Under the pieces are notes generated by a model, which searched no databases, was not told the DNA's origin, and worked only from the letters and a program-made list of their open reading frames with translations. The translations under genes and the position numbers were made by a program. DNA of 23,056 nucleotides from DATKEG01 sp035544515 (GTDB lineage Bacteria > Acidobacteriota > Vicinamibacteria > Fen-336): NCBI GenBank assembly GCA_035544515.1, contig DATKEG010000087.1, positions 1-23,056 of the forward strand. Direction: 5' to 3'. The first letter of the stretch is position 1. The number at the start of each line of letters is the position of its first letter. This document shows positions 8,001 to 14,738 of the stretch, piece after piece.

Positions 8001-8431
8001 GCCTTCTTGATGGACGTGTTCGCGTAGAACAGGTCCTCGCCCGTCGCCTTGTCCACGCAGCTGTACAGGTGGCCGCCCAGGTCGGGCAACACGGTCACCT
8101 TGAGGTAGTCGTTCTCGAGGTGGAGCGTCCGCCAGCGCGCGACCTCGCGCCGGCCGGTGAGGCCGTGCCGCAGCGTGTAGGGATAGTTGAAGCGACGCGT
8201 CTCGAACAGGTCGAACGGTGGGTTCACGTCCGGCAGGCCTTCGACGTAGGTCGGCAGGTCGAGATGGCCCTCCCACGCACGGACGGCCGTCGGCGTCGCC
8301 TCCGGCCGGGCGGCCCGCGCCACCAGCGCGTGGAGGCCCGCCGCGGTGAGCGCCGCGAACAGGGCGAGGGCCGGGCGCAAACGCAAGCCAACGCGATCAA
8401 ACGAAATCAAACGAAAGCGCCGATGTGTCAC
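5099..8431 (-). CDS. large secreted DUF5107 and TPR repeat protein
   Basis: This 1110-residue protein has an N-terminal hydrophobic signal after a long basic n-region (core about 20-38). Residues about 45-375 form a DUF5107-type domain, recognised by LENDYLKVTVLPDLGGHLYS, a GIEFNFP segment and FYWWTNAGVRVW; the fold is expected to resemble aldose-epimerase-like beta-sandwiches that bind sugars. From about 480 to 1090 are many degenerate tetratricopeptide repeats (for example YYLGLAREGLGDARRARAAW). It probably binds or modifies carbohydrate in the periplasm; no enzymatic activity is established. The GTG start (8431) overlaps the kinase stop (GTGA), with GGAG 11 nt upstream. TTG codons at 8386 and 8380 would also give a signal peptide but have no ribosome site. 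An operator-like repeat lies within codons 5-11. Confidence 0.8.
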   Translation of the reverse strand: MTHRRFRLISFDRVGLRLRPALALFAALTAAGLHALVARAARPEATPTAVRAWEGHLDLPTYVEGLPDVNPPFDLFETRRFNYPYTLRHGLTGRREVARWRTLHLENDYLKVTVLPDLGGHLYSCVDKATGEDLFYANTSIKKARVAYRGAWTALGIEFNFPVSHSWVTASPVDHAIRAEPDGGASIWVGNQDRVHGMRWQVALSLRPGSTLLRQDVALYNRADARHRFYWWTNAGVRVWDDSRIEYPMRFTASHGFREVDTWPVDAAGVDLSVVGNHTSGPVSRFSHGSREAFMGVYHPRTQTGVAHYSSPLDAPTKKIWSWGSDPDGLDWRQALSEDGSAYVEVQAGLFRNQETYAFLEPQAQVRFTEYWMPVRGTGGITRANPEGVLHLRRTPQGDGEASLVVALNVNRPLTGGSLRITDGERMVHSEPLVLAPDGVAERVFRGLRASPRYTVEVRDLSGVRLAHTEGEFDLAPAAEIQVGPQAAHPVPPPEKRGEGDLLEIGTDQELNGQRLVAWETYRGGLRRFPGSLGLLQAAGRLAVVLARYDEAAPLLEQALARDTTDAEVQYYLGLAREGLGDARRARAAWESAQQFGPFRPGALLKLAQADARAGDHASALDRLAEALRVAPDAVRAGALEVALLRQAGRTAEARRRVDEWRRLDPTSSHIRYEAVLLGGADAALLSHLGADPDRVLDLAVEYMGAGLFADALGLLARDYPRAPILLSEPGAVPPQEHPEVAYYRAWCRERLGGDARADYAAASRLSTAYVFPGRAESLTVLRRALVVNPRDATARFLLGSLYLAGGSTDVAAREWQEARRLDPTLPVLHRNLGRTLLRGGDVDGALAVFFEGMAADPDNVDLYQGADQALAALGRPAVERVAALGRFRDRARMPPALTQRLALALAEAGRADEAEKLLAASFFAREEGGTNVRQVWVDVRLQKALALARAGGRAEALAVVETLDREVPGVAFTRDGLAVFVDAPRVQYAAGEIAALAGDTAAARRHWERARLREGLRTLPWAFAAARRLGDDVGSAWRERLQASLAEAERVLEQGEGSSGQLLYGQGLLLRALGREDEARDRFRRALLAPDQQLSHFLSGRALQGVVPF
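8396..8417 (-). promoter_or_regulatory. operator-like site A (putative DeoR/AgaR box) with perfect 10-bp tandem repeat
   Basis: On the plus strand the decamer ATCAAACGAA occurs twice in tandem (8396-8405 and 8406-8415). Read on the minus strand, 8417-8400 is CTTTCGTTTGATTTCGTT, which matches sites B and C at 14 shared invariant positions. TTTCG half-sites are 10 bp apart, one helical turn, as in known AgaR/DeoR-type operators built from TTTCG/TTTC repeats. It is markedly AT-rich against the local background. It sits inside the first codons of the DUF5107 gene if the GTG start is right, or just upstream of it if a TTG start is used. Confidence 0.65.
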
Positions 8432-9351
8432 AGGACGGTCAGCTCCACCCTGGGCAGCAGCGTCTCCACGTCCGCCCTCTCGAACCGTCCGCTCTCCCCG
8501 CTCATCGCGTTGGCCGCGCCGCAGGCCACGCCCAGACGCAGGACGTCGTCGAAGGACAGGCCGCGCGCGAGCCCCACGGCCACGCCACCGAGCAGGCAGT
8601 CGCCCGAGCCGACCGCGTTCACGGCCTCCACCGCCACCCGCGCGTGGGCGGCGCGGCCCTCCGTCACCGCGACGGCTCCGGCGTCACCCAGCGAGAGGAT
8701 GACCGTCCCGGGGCCACGCGAAAGCAACGCTCGCGCCACGCGGGTGGCCGCCGCGGGCCCCTCGATGGCGGCGCCGGCGAGGACCTCCGCCTCGTCGCGA
8801 TTGGGCTTGATGAGGAACGGGCGCGCGAGCGCCCCCTGCTCGAGCAGGGCCCCGCTCGCGTCCACCAGCACGCGCACGGGCGACGCGCGCAGGGCGGCGA
8901 CGAGCTCGGCGTAGACCGCGTGGCCGAACCCGAGGGGCGCGCTGCCGGAAAGGACCGCCACGGGCGACCGCGCCGCCCGCGAAAGGAAGCGCGCGCAGAG
9001 GGCCTCGCGTGTCGGCGGGTCGGTGTCCGGTCCGGGCTCCAGGATCTCGGTGACGCGCCCGGCGCGATCCCGTATGGCCAGGCAGGTGCGGACGCCCCCG
9101 GGGCTCTCCACGCCGTCGAAGTGGACGCCCCCGCTGCCCAGCGCCTCGGTGAACTCCCGGCGCCGCGCGGCGTCGACGAGGCCGACCAGGCTGACGGGTT
9201 CGCCCAGCGTGGCCACCGCGAGCGCCACGTGCACGCCCTTGCCGCCGGGCGTGGCCCGCACGTCACGCACACGGTTGACCGCGCCCAGGGTGAGGTCGTC
9301 CGCCACCATCGCCTTGTCGAGCGAGGTGTTGAACCCGCCGACCGTGATCAC
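8428..9351 (-). CDS. PfkB-family sugar-phosphate kinase (tagatose-6-phosphate / fructose-1-phosphate kinase type)
   Basis: The 307-residue protein has the usual length of LacC/FruK kinases. It opens with the beta-strand ITVGGFNTSLD, carries TPGGKGVHVA at about 34-43 (sugar-phosphate binding, typical of the 1-phosphofructokinase/tagatose-6-phosphate kinase branch), IKPN at 181-184, and the C-terminal ribokinase-family motif NAVGSGD at 245-251 with Asp251 as catalytic base and the anion hole. It should phosphorylate a ketohexose phosphate to the bisphosphate for an aldolase. Between an AgaS-like isomerase and a glycosidase operon, and with an aldolase divergent, tagatose-6-P is the likely substrate. 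The start is GTG 9351, 20 nt after the agaS stop; there is no ATG nearby and no strong Shine-Dalgarno, so the start is less certain than the function. The stop overlaps the next GTG. Confidence 0.85.
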   Translation of the reverse strand: MITVGGFNTSLDKAMVADDLTLGAVNRVRDVRATPGGKGVHVALAVATLGEPVSLVGLVDAARRREFTEALGSGGVHFDGVESPGGVRTCLAIRDRAGRVTEILEPGPDTDPPTREALCARFLSRAARSPVAVLSGSAPLGFGHAVYAELVAALRASPVRVLVDASGALLEQGALARPFLIKPNRDEAEVLAGAAIEGPAAATRVARALLSRGPGTVILSLGDAGAVAVTEGRAAHARVAVEAVNAVGSGDCLLGGVAVGLARGLSFDDVLRLGVACGAANAMSGESGRFERADVETLLPRVELTVL

Positions 9352-9371
9352 GGCGTGCGCGCGCGCGTGGG

Positions 9372-10655
9372 TCAGCTCCGCCGGTGGAGGGCGAACTCCT
9401 GGACCACGCGGTTGATGACGCCGTCGTCCGCGGGCATGTCGGGGCGCAGCCCCAGGGCGAGGCAGCGGAAGACCGCCAGGAGCTGGCCGACCAGCACGTC
9501 GAGGAGCGGCGCGCCACTGTCGCCGAGCGCCTCGAGCTCCGGCACGTCCACCACGACGTCGTGGCCCGAGGCGAGCCCGGCCGGAACGTCGTGCCCCACC
9601 ACGACCTTGCGGCCGCCCAGCTCCTTGCGCCCCAGCTCCCGCACGAGGTCCACCTCGTAGGCCCGCGTCACCGGATCCGAGGCCAGGAAACACACCACGA
9701 GCGCGTCGTCGTCGATGGCGCACATCGGGCCGTGCCGCAGCCCCAGGTAGGTCTCCGTGAACGTCTTCACGCGCCCGTCGGTCATCTCCAGCATCTTCAG
9801 GGCCGCCTCGCGCGCCGAGCCGTGCCGGCAGCCGCTGCCGAGGTAGACGGCCGAACCATAGCCGCCACGCCCGATCCCGGCGAGCGCGTCGGAATGGCGC
9901 AGGAGGACGTGCGCGCCCGCGCGGGCCACGGTCGCCCCGTAGGCCAGGTAGCCCCCGACGTCGCGGCTCATCCCGAGGAGCCGGACCGCCAGCACCATGT
10001 TCGTGAAGCTGCTGGTCATGACCAGGCTGCGGTCGTTCGTCTTGTCGTCGAGCACCACGCACCGCACGCGCGGGTCGTCGCGGTAGCGCGTGGCCAGGCG
10101 GCCCTGCGGGTTGCACGTGACGACGAGATGGCGGCACTCCGGAGCCGCCTCGCGCACCGCGTCGATGGCCCCGCAGCTCTCCGGGCTGTTGCCGGAACGG
10201 CCGAACGACACGACCAGGCACGGCCCGCGCGCGGGGAGGAACGCGCCGGGCTGGATCAGCAGCTCGCCGGCGGGGACGGCGCGGACCGGCATCCCCAGCG
10301 CGGCCTGCAGCGCGGGCGCGAGGCACTCGCCGGCATAGAGGGAGCTGCCCGAGCCGGTCAGGACGATCGCGCCCGGCGTGCCGCCCGCGCCGAGGGCGGC
10401 CACCTCCGCCGCGATCTCGCCGGCGTGACCGGCGACCAGGCTGGCCGTTTCCACCCAGGTCACCGGCTGATGGCCGATCTCCCGGAGCGTGTACCGCGAG
10501 CCCACGCGCTCCTGCTCCTCCGCCGACGCCCCGAGCAGCCGGCCGACGTCGCGCGTACCGGCGACGAGCGCGGCCAGCCACTCCTCGACGGAACCGCGAA
10601 GCCTCTGGTCGAGGCCGTTCACTCCGGGCTGGAGATGCGAGGCGGGATGGTCCAT
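9372..10655 (-). CDS. agaS: AgaS-like SIS-domain ketose/aldose isomerase (galactosamine-6-phosphate deaminase type)
   Basis: The 427-residue protein contains two SIS (sugar isomerase) domains. The first has TGSGSS at 100-105 and SFGRSGNSPES at 150-160, the phosphosugar-binding Ser/Thr loops; the second has LGSGCRHGSAREAALKMLEM at about 272-291 and the RHGP segment at 307-310. The layout matches AgaS, which deaminates/isomerises galactosamine-6-phosphate to tagatose-6-phosphate, rather than full GlmS, since there is no glutaminase domain. It would feed the kinase encoded directly downstream. It is the first gene of the minus-strand operon and is preceded by a divergent promoter region with operator B. 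The ATG at 10655 was chosen; a GTG at 10673 would add six residues. Neither has a clear ribosome site. The extra 50 or so N-terminal residues compared with E. coli AgaS are unexplained. Confidence 0.85.
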   Translation of the reverse strand: MDHPASHLQPGVNGLDQRLRGSVEEWLAALVAGTRDVGRLLGASAEEQERVGSRYTLREIGHQPVTWVETASLVAGHAGEIAAEVAALGAGGTPGAIVLTGSGSSLYAGECLAPALQAALGMPVRAVPAGELLIQPGAFLPARGPCLVVSFGRSGNSPESCGAIDAVREAAPECRHLVVTCNPQGRLATRYRDDPRVRCVVLDDKTNDRSLVMTSSFTNMVLAVRLLGMSRDVGGYLAYGATVARAGAHVLLRHSDALAGIGRGGYGSAVYLGSGCRHGSAREAALKMLEMTDGRVKTFTETYLGLRHGPMCAIDDDALVVCFLASDPVTRAYEVDLVRELGRKELGGRKVVVGHDVPAGLASGHDVVVDVPELEALGDSGAPLLDVLVGQLLAVFRCLALGLRPDMPADDGVINRVVQEFALHRRS

Positions 10656-10666
10656 GCTTTGCCCGG

Positions 10667-10694
10667 TTGACACCGGGGTGCGCGCCCCTATAAA
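10667..10694 (+). promoter_or_regulatory. sigma-70-like promoter of the aldolase gene
   Basis: TTGACA (10667-10672), a 16-bp spacer and TATAAA (10689-10694) form a near-consensus promoter, conspicuous in this GC-rich DNA. The start of transcription would be near 10701, about 19 nt before the aldolase ATG, with operator B just downstream. Its -35 overlaps the 5' end of the divergent agaS gene. Confidence 0.65.
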
Positions 10695-10708
10695 AAGAAA
10701 GCGACTGA

Positions 10709-10737
10709 AGGTTATCGAAATGAAACGAAAGAGTCAA
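10709..10737 (-). promoter_or_regulatory. possible promoter of the agaS operon
   Basis: On the minus strand TTGACT (10737-10732) is a 5-of-6 match to a -35 box. GATAAC (15-bp spacer) or TAACCT (17-bp spacer) are imperfect -10 candidates. Operator B would lie between the two elements, a typical place for repression. The -10 assignment is weak. Confidence 0.4.
10714..10731 (-). promoter_or_regulatory. operator-like site B in the divergent agaS/aldolase promoter region
   Basis: Minus-strand reading is CTTTCGTTTCATTTCGAT, matching site A at 15 of 18 positions and site C at 15 of 18. It overlaps the start codon of the aldolase (ATG 10720) and lies between the putative -35 and -10 of the agaS promoter, so one bound repressor could block both directions. 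The same TTTCG-N5-TTTCG spacing is present. Confidence 0.65.
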
Positions 10738-11664
10738 TCGGCCTTGCGCTCCGTTCCGAAGACGGAGGGGGCCGCCGCGCGGCCTTCCCTGGCCAGCCTG
10801 TCCCTCTCGCACGGCAAGAGGGTGCGCCTGTGGAGGATGCTCTACGCGCACGGCCCGCGCAACGGCTCGTTGCTGGTCCTGCCGCTCGACCAGGGGCTGG
10901 AACACGGCCCGGCCGATTTCTTTCCCAACCCCGAGGCGCTGGACACCGACTTCCAGTTCCGGCTCGCGCTCGAAGGCGACTATTCCGCGATCGCGCTGGG
11001 CATCGGCCTGGCCGAGAAGTACATGAAGGACTACTGCGGGCGCATCCCCCTCATCCTCAAGCTCAACGGGAAGACGAACATCGCCGACGACGCCGAGGCC
11101 GTCTCGCCGCTCTCCGCGAGCGTCGAGGACGCGGCGCGCCTGGGCGCGGACGCGGTGGGCTACACGCTCTACGTGGGCTCCCCGCGCGAGGAGGTCGGCA
11201 TCCGGGAGTTCCGGAAGGTGCGGCGGGAAGCCGAGCGGCTCGGCATGCCGGTGGTCCTGTGGTCCTACCCTCGGGGCCGCGCCGTGGAGGCCCGGGGCGG
11301 CAAGGGCACGCTCTACGCGCAAGACTACGCCGCGCGCGTGGCGGAGGAGCTCGGCGCCGACATCGTGAAGCTGCACGAGCCCGAGGCGGACAACGAGCGC
11401 TGCCCGGAGCCGTATCGGTCGCTCCGGGAAGGACCCGCGCAGCGCCTGCGCCGCGTGGTCCGCTCCGCGGGGAAGGTGCTCGTCCTCTTCTCGGGGGGCG
11501 TGAAGCAGGACGACGACGCGGCCGTGGTGCGCAAGGTGGCCCGCTACATGGAATCGGGCGCCACCGGCGTCATGTTCGGGCGGAACATGTGGCTGCGGCC
11601 GTTCGAAGAGGCGGTGGCGCTCACCCGGCAGGCACACCGCGTCATGAGCCGACATCCCCGCTAG
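10720..11664 (+). CDS. DhnA-family class I aldolase (fructose/tagatose-bisphosphate aldolase type)
   Basis: The 314-residue TIM-barrel aldolase shows LPLDQGLEHGP at 54-64, the family signature of archaeal-type class I fructose-bisphosphate aldolases (DhnA/FbaB). GADIVKLHEP places the Schiff-base lysine at Lys217, and the C-terminal phosphate-binding strands are LFSGGVKQDD and GATGVMFGRNMW. It should cleave a ketohexose 1,6-bisphosphate into dihydroxyacetone phosphate and glyceraldehyde-3-phosphate. As partner of the AgaS-like enzyme and the kinase, tagatose-bisphosphate is plausible; fructose-bisphosphate is equally possible from sequence alone. The ATG at 10720 is supported by GAAGG 8 nt upstream and a near-consensus promoter. 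The first 28 residues are basic and poorly structured, and their codons overlap operator B. Confidence 0.85.
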   Translation: MKRKSQSALRSVPKTEGAAARPSLASLSLSHGKRVRLWRMLYAHGPRNGSLLVLPLDQGLEHGPADFFPNPEALDTDFQFRLALEGDYSAIALGIGLAEKYMKDYCGRIPLILKLNGKTNIADDAEAVSPLSASVEDAARLGADAVGYTLYVGSPREEVGIREFRKVRREAERLGMPVVLWSYPRGRAVEARGGKGTLYAQDYAARVAEELGADIVKLHEPEADNERCPEPYRSLREGPAQRLRRVVRSAGKVLVLFSGGVKQDDDAAVVRKVARYMESGATGVMFGRNMWLRPFEEAVALTRQAHRVMSRHPR

Positions 11665-11703
11665 CGGGCCGCCTCGATCCGGCCTGGAGACGCGCACGAT
11701 CCC

Positions 11704-12549
11704 ATGGACGAGCCGCGGATGCGGTATCGCGAGATGACGGCGGCCGACGTCGCGGCCGGGCACGCGCTGAGCCGCGCGTCGGGGTGGAACCAGCGTCCCG
11801 ACGACTGGGAGCTGCTGCTCTCGCGGAACCCGGGGCGGTTCGTGGCCGCCGTCTCGAGCGACGGGCGCGTCGTGGGCACCGCGGGCGCGGCGTGCTACGG
11901 CACGGCGCTGGCCTGGGTGTGCATGGTCCTCGTGGACGCCGGCGCGCGCGGCCGCGGCATCGGCACGCGCCTGATGGAGGCCGTGCTGGAGCGCCTCGGC
12001 GACATGGCGCTCGTGGGGCTCGACGCGACGCCGCAGGGCCGTCCCGTCTACGCGCGGCTGGGCTTCACCGAGGACCGCACGTTCCTGCGCCTGGGCGCCG
12101 AGGGCGTCTCCGCGGCCGGGGACGGCTCCGTGATCCCTCTCGGGAAGGGCGACCTCGAGGCCGTGCTCGCGCTCGACCGCGACGTGTTCGGCGCCGACCG
12201 CTCCGAGGTCCTGCGCTGGGCGTTCGAGCGGGCGCCCGCGTGGTGCGTGCGCGAGGGTGGCCGCGTGGCCGCCTATTGCTTCGGCCGACCGGGCGAACAT
12301 TCCCGGCACGTCGGCCCGGTGGTCGCGCCCGGCACGGGAGCGGCGCGGAGCCTGCTCGCCGCGGCCGCGAGCGGCGTCCCGGGCCGCCTGATCGTGGACG
12401 TGGCCGCGGACCGCGAGGACTGGGTGGCCGCCGCGGCCGGGCTCGGTTTCCGCGAGCAGCGGCCGCTCATCCGCATGTACCGCGGGGGCGGCGGCCCTCC
12501 CGGCCGGCCCGACCTCCAGCTCGCGATCTTCGGTCCGGAGTTCGGCTAG
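11704..12549 (+). CDS. GNAT N-acetyltransferase with second C-terminal domain
   Basis: The 281-residue protein has an N-terminal GNAT fold with the acetyl-CoA pyrophosphate loop ARGRGIGTRL at 81-90, followed by YARLGFTEDRTFLRL, a typical beta5/alpha4 end. Residues about 125-281 form a second domain of the Acetyltransf_18 type found in YitH-like proteins. It transfers an acetyl group from acetyl-CoA to an unknown amine. It lies 39 nt after the aldolase and is probably co-transcribed. A role in acetylating or detoxifying an amino sugar would suit the locus but is only inference. An internal ATG at 11719 is an alternative start. The stop TAG overlaps the convergent sulfatase-like stop in CTAG. 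Confidence 0.8.
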   Translation: MDEPRMRYREMTAADVAAGHALSRASGWNQRPDDWELLLSRNPGRFVAAVSSDGRVVGTAGAACYGTALAWVCMVLVDAGARGRGIGTRLMEAVLERLGDMALVGLDATPQGRPVYARLGFTEDRTFLRLGAEGVSAAGDGSVIPLGKGDLEAVLALDRDVFGADRSEVLRWAFERAPAWCVREGGRVAAYCFGRPGEHSRHVGPVVAPGTGAARSLLAAAASGVPGRLIVDVAADREDWVAAAAGLGFREQRPLIRMYRGGGGPPGRPDLQLAIFGPEFG

Positions 12550-14738
12550 GGCCCGATCTCGGCCAGTGTGCGCCTGACGTCGGGCTGCTCCGGGTCGAGC
12601 CGCAGCGACTCGCGGAAGGAGCCGGCCGCCCCCTTGCGGTCGCCGAGGGCGAGGCGCGTCAGCGCGAGGCCGTTGAGGGTCATGGTCGAGCGCGGCGAGG
12701 CGGCGAGCGCCCGCTCGAAGAACGGAAGGGCCTCGGCGGGGCGGCCGCTCGAGGCCAGGGCCCCGGCCAGGTAGAGCAGCGCCTCTCCGTTCGCGGGCTC
12801 GCGTTCGACAGCCTGGCGGAAAAGCGCGACGGCCTGCTCGCGGTCCCCCGCCCGCATCCGCAGCACACCGAGCTTGGTCATGGCGCCGGCGTCCGCGGGA
12901 TCGACCTCGAGGATGCGGCCGTAGCTCGTGGCGGCCGCCTCGGCGCGCCCCTCGAGCAGGGCGACGTCTCCCAGGCCGCGCAGGGCCTCGATGTGGTCGG
13001 GGACGAGGCCGAGCACGTGCTCGTAGGCGGCCGTGGCCTCGGCGTTCTCCTTCTCCTTGATGTGGACCTCGGCCAGCGAGAGCCACGGCTGGGCGAAGCG
13101 CGGGTGGTCGCGGGCGGCGCGGCGGAGCACCTCGGCCGCTTCCGCCAGGCGCCCGGCGAAGCGGAGGTTGTCGCCGAGCACGATGGCGTCCTCGGCGCCG
13201 AGGTGTCCCTCCTTCTCCAGGCGCCGCAGCTCCGCGATCGCGCGGTCGTGCTCCCCGGCCGCCGCGTGGGCCACGGCCAGCGTGCGCCGCGCCATGAGCA
13301 GGCCCGGGTCCTCGGCCAGCACGGCCCGCAGCTCGCGGATGGCGAGCGGCGGGTCGGTCCGCGCCGCGGACATGCCGCGGTTGAGACGCGGCATCAGCGC
13401 CACGCCGTCCTTGGGGTCGCGCCGGGCGGGTCCGGCGGCGACCGCGCCCGGCGCGCGGCCGCCGCCGAGGTATCCGAGCGCGGCCAGCCGCTCGGCGGTC
13501 ACCGCGTCCACCTGCGCGGCCGCCGCGCGCGCCGGCCGCGCCAGGGCCGCCCTCAGCTTCGTCCGCAGCTCCTCCGCGCGCGCCGGGTCCCGCCCCATGA
13601 GGTTTGTCGCCTCCCCCGCGTCGGCCCGCAGGTCGTACAGCTCGGGGCGCGGCGCCTCGATGAGCTTGTAGCGCGACGTGCGCAGGGCGAACAGCGGCGC
13701 CCAGCCGAACTCGCGCTCGGCGTAGACCGACTCCGCATAGACGGGCGCGTCGGCCATCTCCTTGCCTTCGACGGCCGGGCGCAGCGACCGGCCGTCGAGG
13801 CCGCCCGGGACGGGCAGGCCGGCGTGGTCGAGAAGGGTCGGGAACACGTCTATACCGCGGGCGACGGTGGACGGCGCCGTCCCGGCCGTCACCCCGGGAC
13901 CGGCCATGATCCACGGCACCTTCAGCGTGGAGTCGTAGACGAACAGCCCGTGCGTGCCCTCGCCGTGCTCGCCCAGGCCCTCGCCGTGGTCCGAGGTGAC
14001 GAGCACGAGCGTGCGGGCGAGCGCGCCCTTGTCTTCCAGCGCGCGCAGCAGGCGCGCGATCTGGCCGTCCACGAACGCGATCTCGCCGTCGTAGGGCGCA
14101 CGCGCGAAGCGCTGGGCCAGCTCGCCGGGCGGCTCGTAGGGCGCGTGGGGATCGTAGTAGTGGACCCAGAGGAAGAACGGCGCCGAGGCCGTCTCCGGCG
14201 CGCCGAGCCAGCGCAGCGCCGCGTCCGTGGTGGCGTCCGCGGACCGCTCGACGTACGGCGTGCGGCGCGGGTCGTTCCCGCGGGGAAGGTGGTCGTCGTA
14301 GGTCGCGAAGCCGCGGTTGAAGCCGAAGCGGCGATCGAGCGGGAACCCGGAGACGAAGGCCGCCGTGCGATAGCCCGCGCGCGAGAACTCGTCGGCCGCC
14401 GTCTTGATCTCCGCCGGCACCACGTACCCGCCGTTGTCCCGGACGCCGTGCCCGGTCGGCGTGAGGCCCGTGAGCATGGACGCGTGCGAGGGCCCGGTCA
14501 GCGGCACGTGCGCGATCGCCGTCTCGAACCGCGCGCCGCGCGTGGCGAGGCCGTCGAGCGTGGGGGTGGCGGCGCCCGCGTGTCCGTACGCGCCCAGCCG
14601 ATCGGCGCGCAGCGTGTCGATGGTGATGAAGAGGACGCTCGGCCGTTCGGCGGCGCGGCCGGGCGCGGGCGCCCGGCGGCAGCCGGGGACGATCGCGAGC
14701 GCGGCGGCGAGAGCGCCGCCCAGGATGGCCTTCCGCAT
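12546..14738 (-). CDS. sulfatase-like (alkaline phosphatase superfamily) lipoprotein with TPR repeats, lacking the formylglycine Cys
   Basis: The 730-residue protein begins with a lipoprotein-type signal (lipobox VPGC, Cys20). The sulfatase/alkaline phosphatase core (about 33-400) has ITIDTLRAD with Asp41 as metal ligand, HYYDPHAPYEPP at 193-204, and TSDHGEGLGEHG at 248-259 with Asp250/His251. The usual sulfatase active-site motif C/S-x-P-x-R is replaced by T-G-P-S-H (Thr81, His85), so formylglycine cannot form; a Thr nucleophile as in phosphoethanolamine transferases is possible. Residues about 430-730 are tetratricopeptide repeats. It is likely a membrane-anchored hydrolase or transferase acting on a sulfo- or phospho-ester; the substrate is unknown. 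The gene is divergent from the TonB receptor. No strong ribosome site is seen at the chosen ATG; the lipoprotein signal supports it. Confidence 0.8.
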   Translation of the reverse strand: MRKAILGGALAAALAIVPGCRRAPAPGRAAERPSVLFITIDTLRADRLGAYGHAGAATPTLDGLATRGARFETAIAHVPLTGPSHASMLTGLTPTGHGVRDNGGYVVPAEIKTAADEFSRAGYRTAAFVSGFPLDRRFGFNRGFATYDDHLPRGNDPRRTPYVERSADATTDAALRWLGAPETASAPFFLWVHYYDPHAPYEPPGELAQRFARAPYDGEIAFVDGQIARLLRALEDKGALARTLVLVTSDHGEGLGEHGEGTHGLFVYDSTLKVPWIMAGPGVTAGTAPSTVARGIDVFPTLLDHAGLPVPGGLDGRSLRPAVEGKEMADAPVYAESVYAEREFGWAPLFALRTSRYKLIEAPRPELYDLRADAGEATNLMGRDPARAEELRTKLRAALARPARAAAAQVDAVTAERLAALGYLGGGRAPGAVAAGPARRDPKDGVALMPRLNRGMSAARTDPPLAIRELRAVLAEDPGLLMARRTLAVAHAAAGEHDRAIAELRRLEKEGHLGAEDAIVLGDNLRFAGRLAEAAEVLRRAARDHPRFAQPWLSLAEVHIKEKENAEATAAYEHVLGLVPDHIEALRGLGDVALLEGRAEAAATSYGRILEVDPADAGAMTKLGVLRMRAGDREQAVALFRQAVEREPANGEALLYLAGALASSGRPAEALPFFERALAASPRSTMTLNGLALTRLALGDRKGAAGSFRESLRLDPEQPDVRRTLAEIGP

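Noticed and set aside
5141..8914. Plus-strand open frame of 1257 codons antisense to the DUF5107 and kinase genes
   Set aside because: Low-complexity His/Arg/Val/Gly translation, a mirror of high third-position GC in the true genes.
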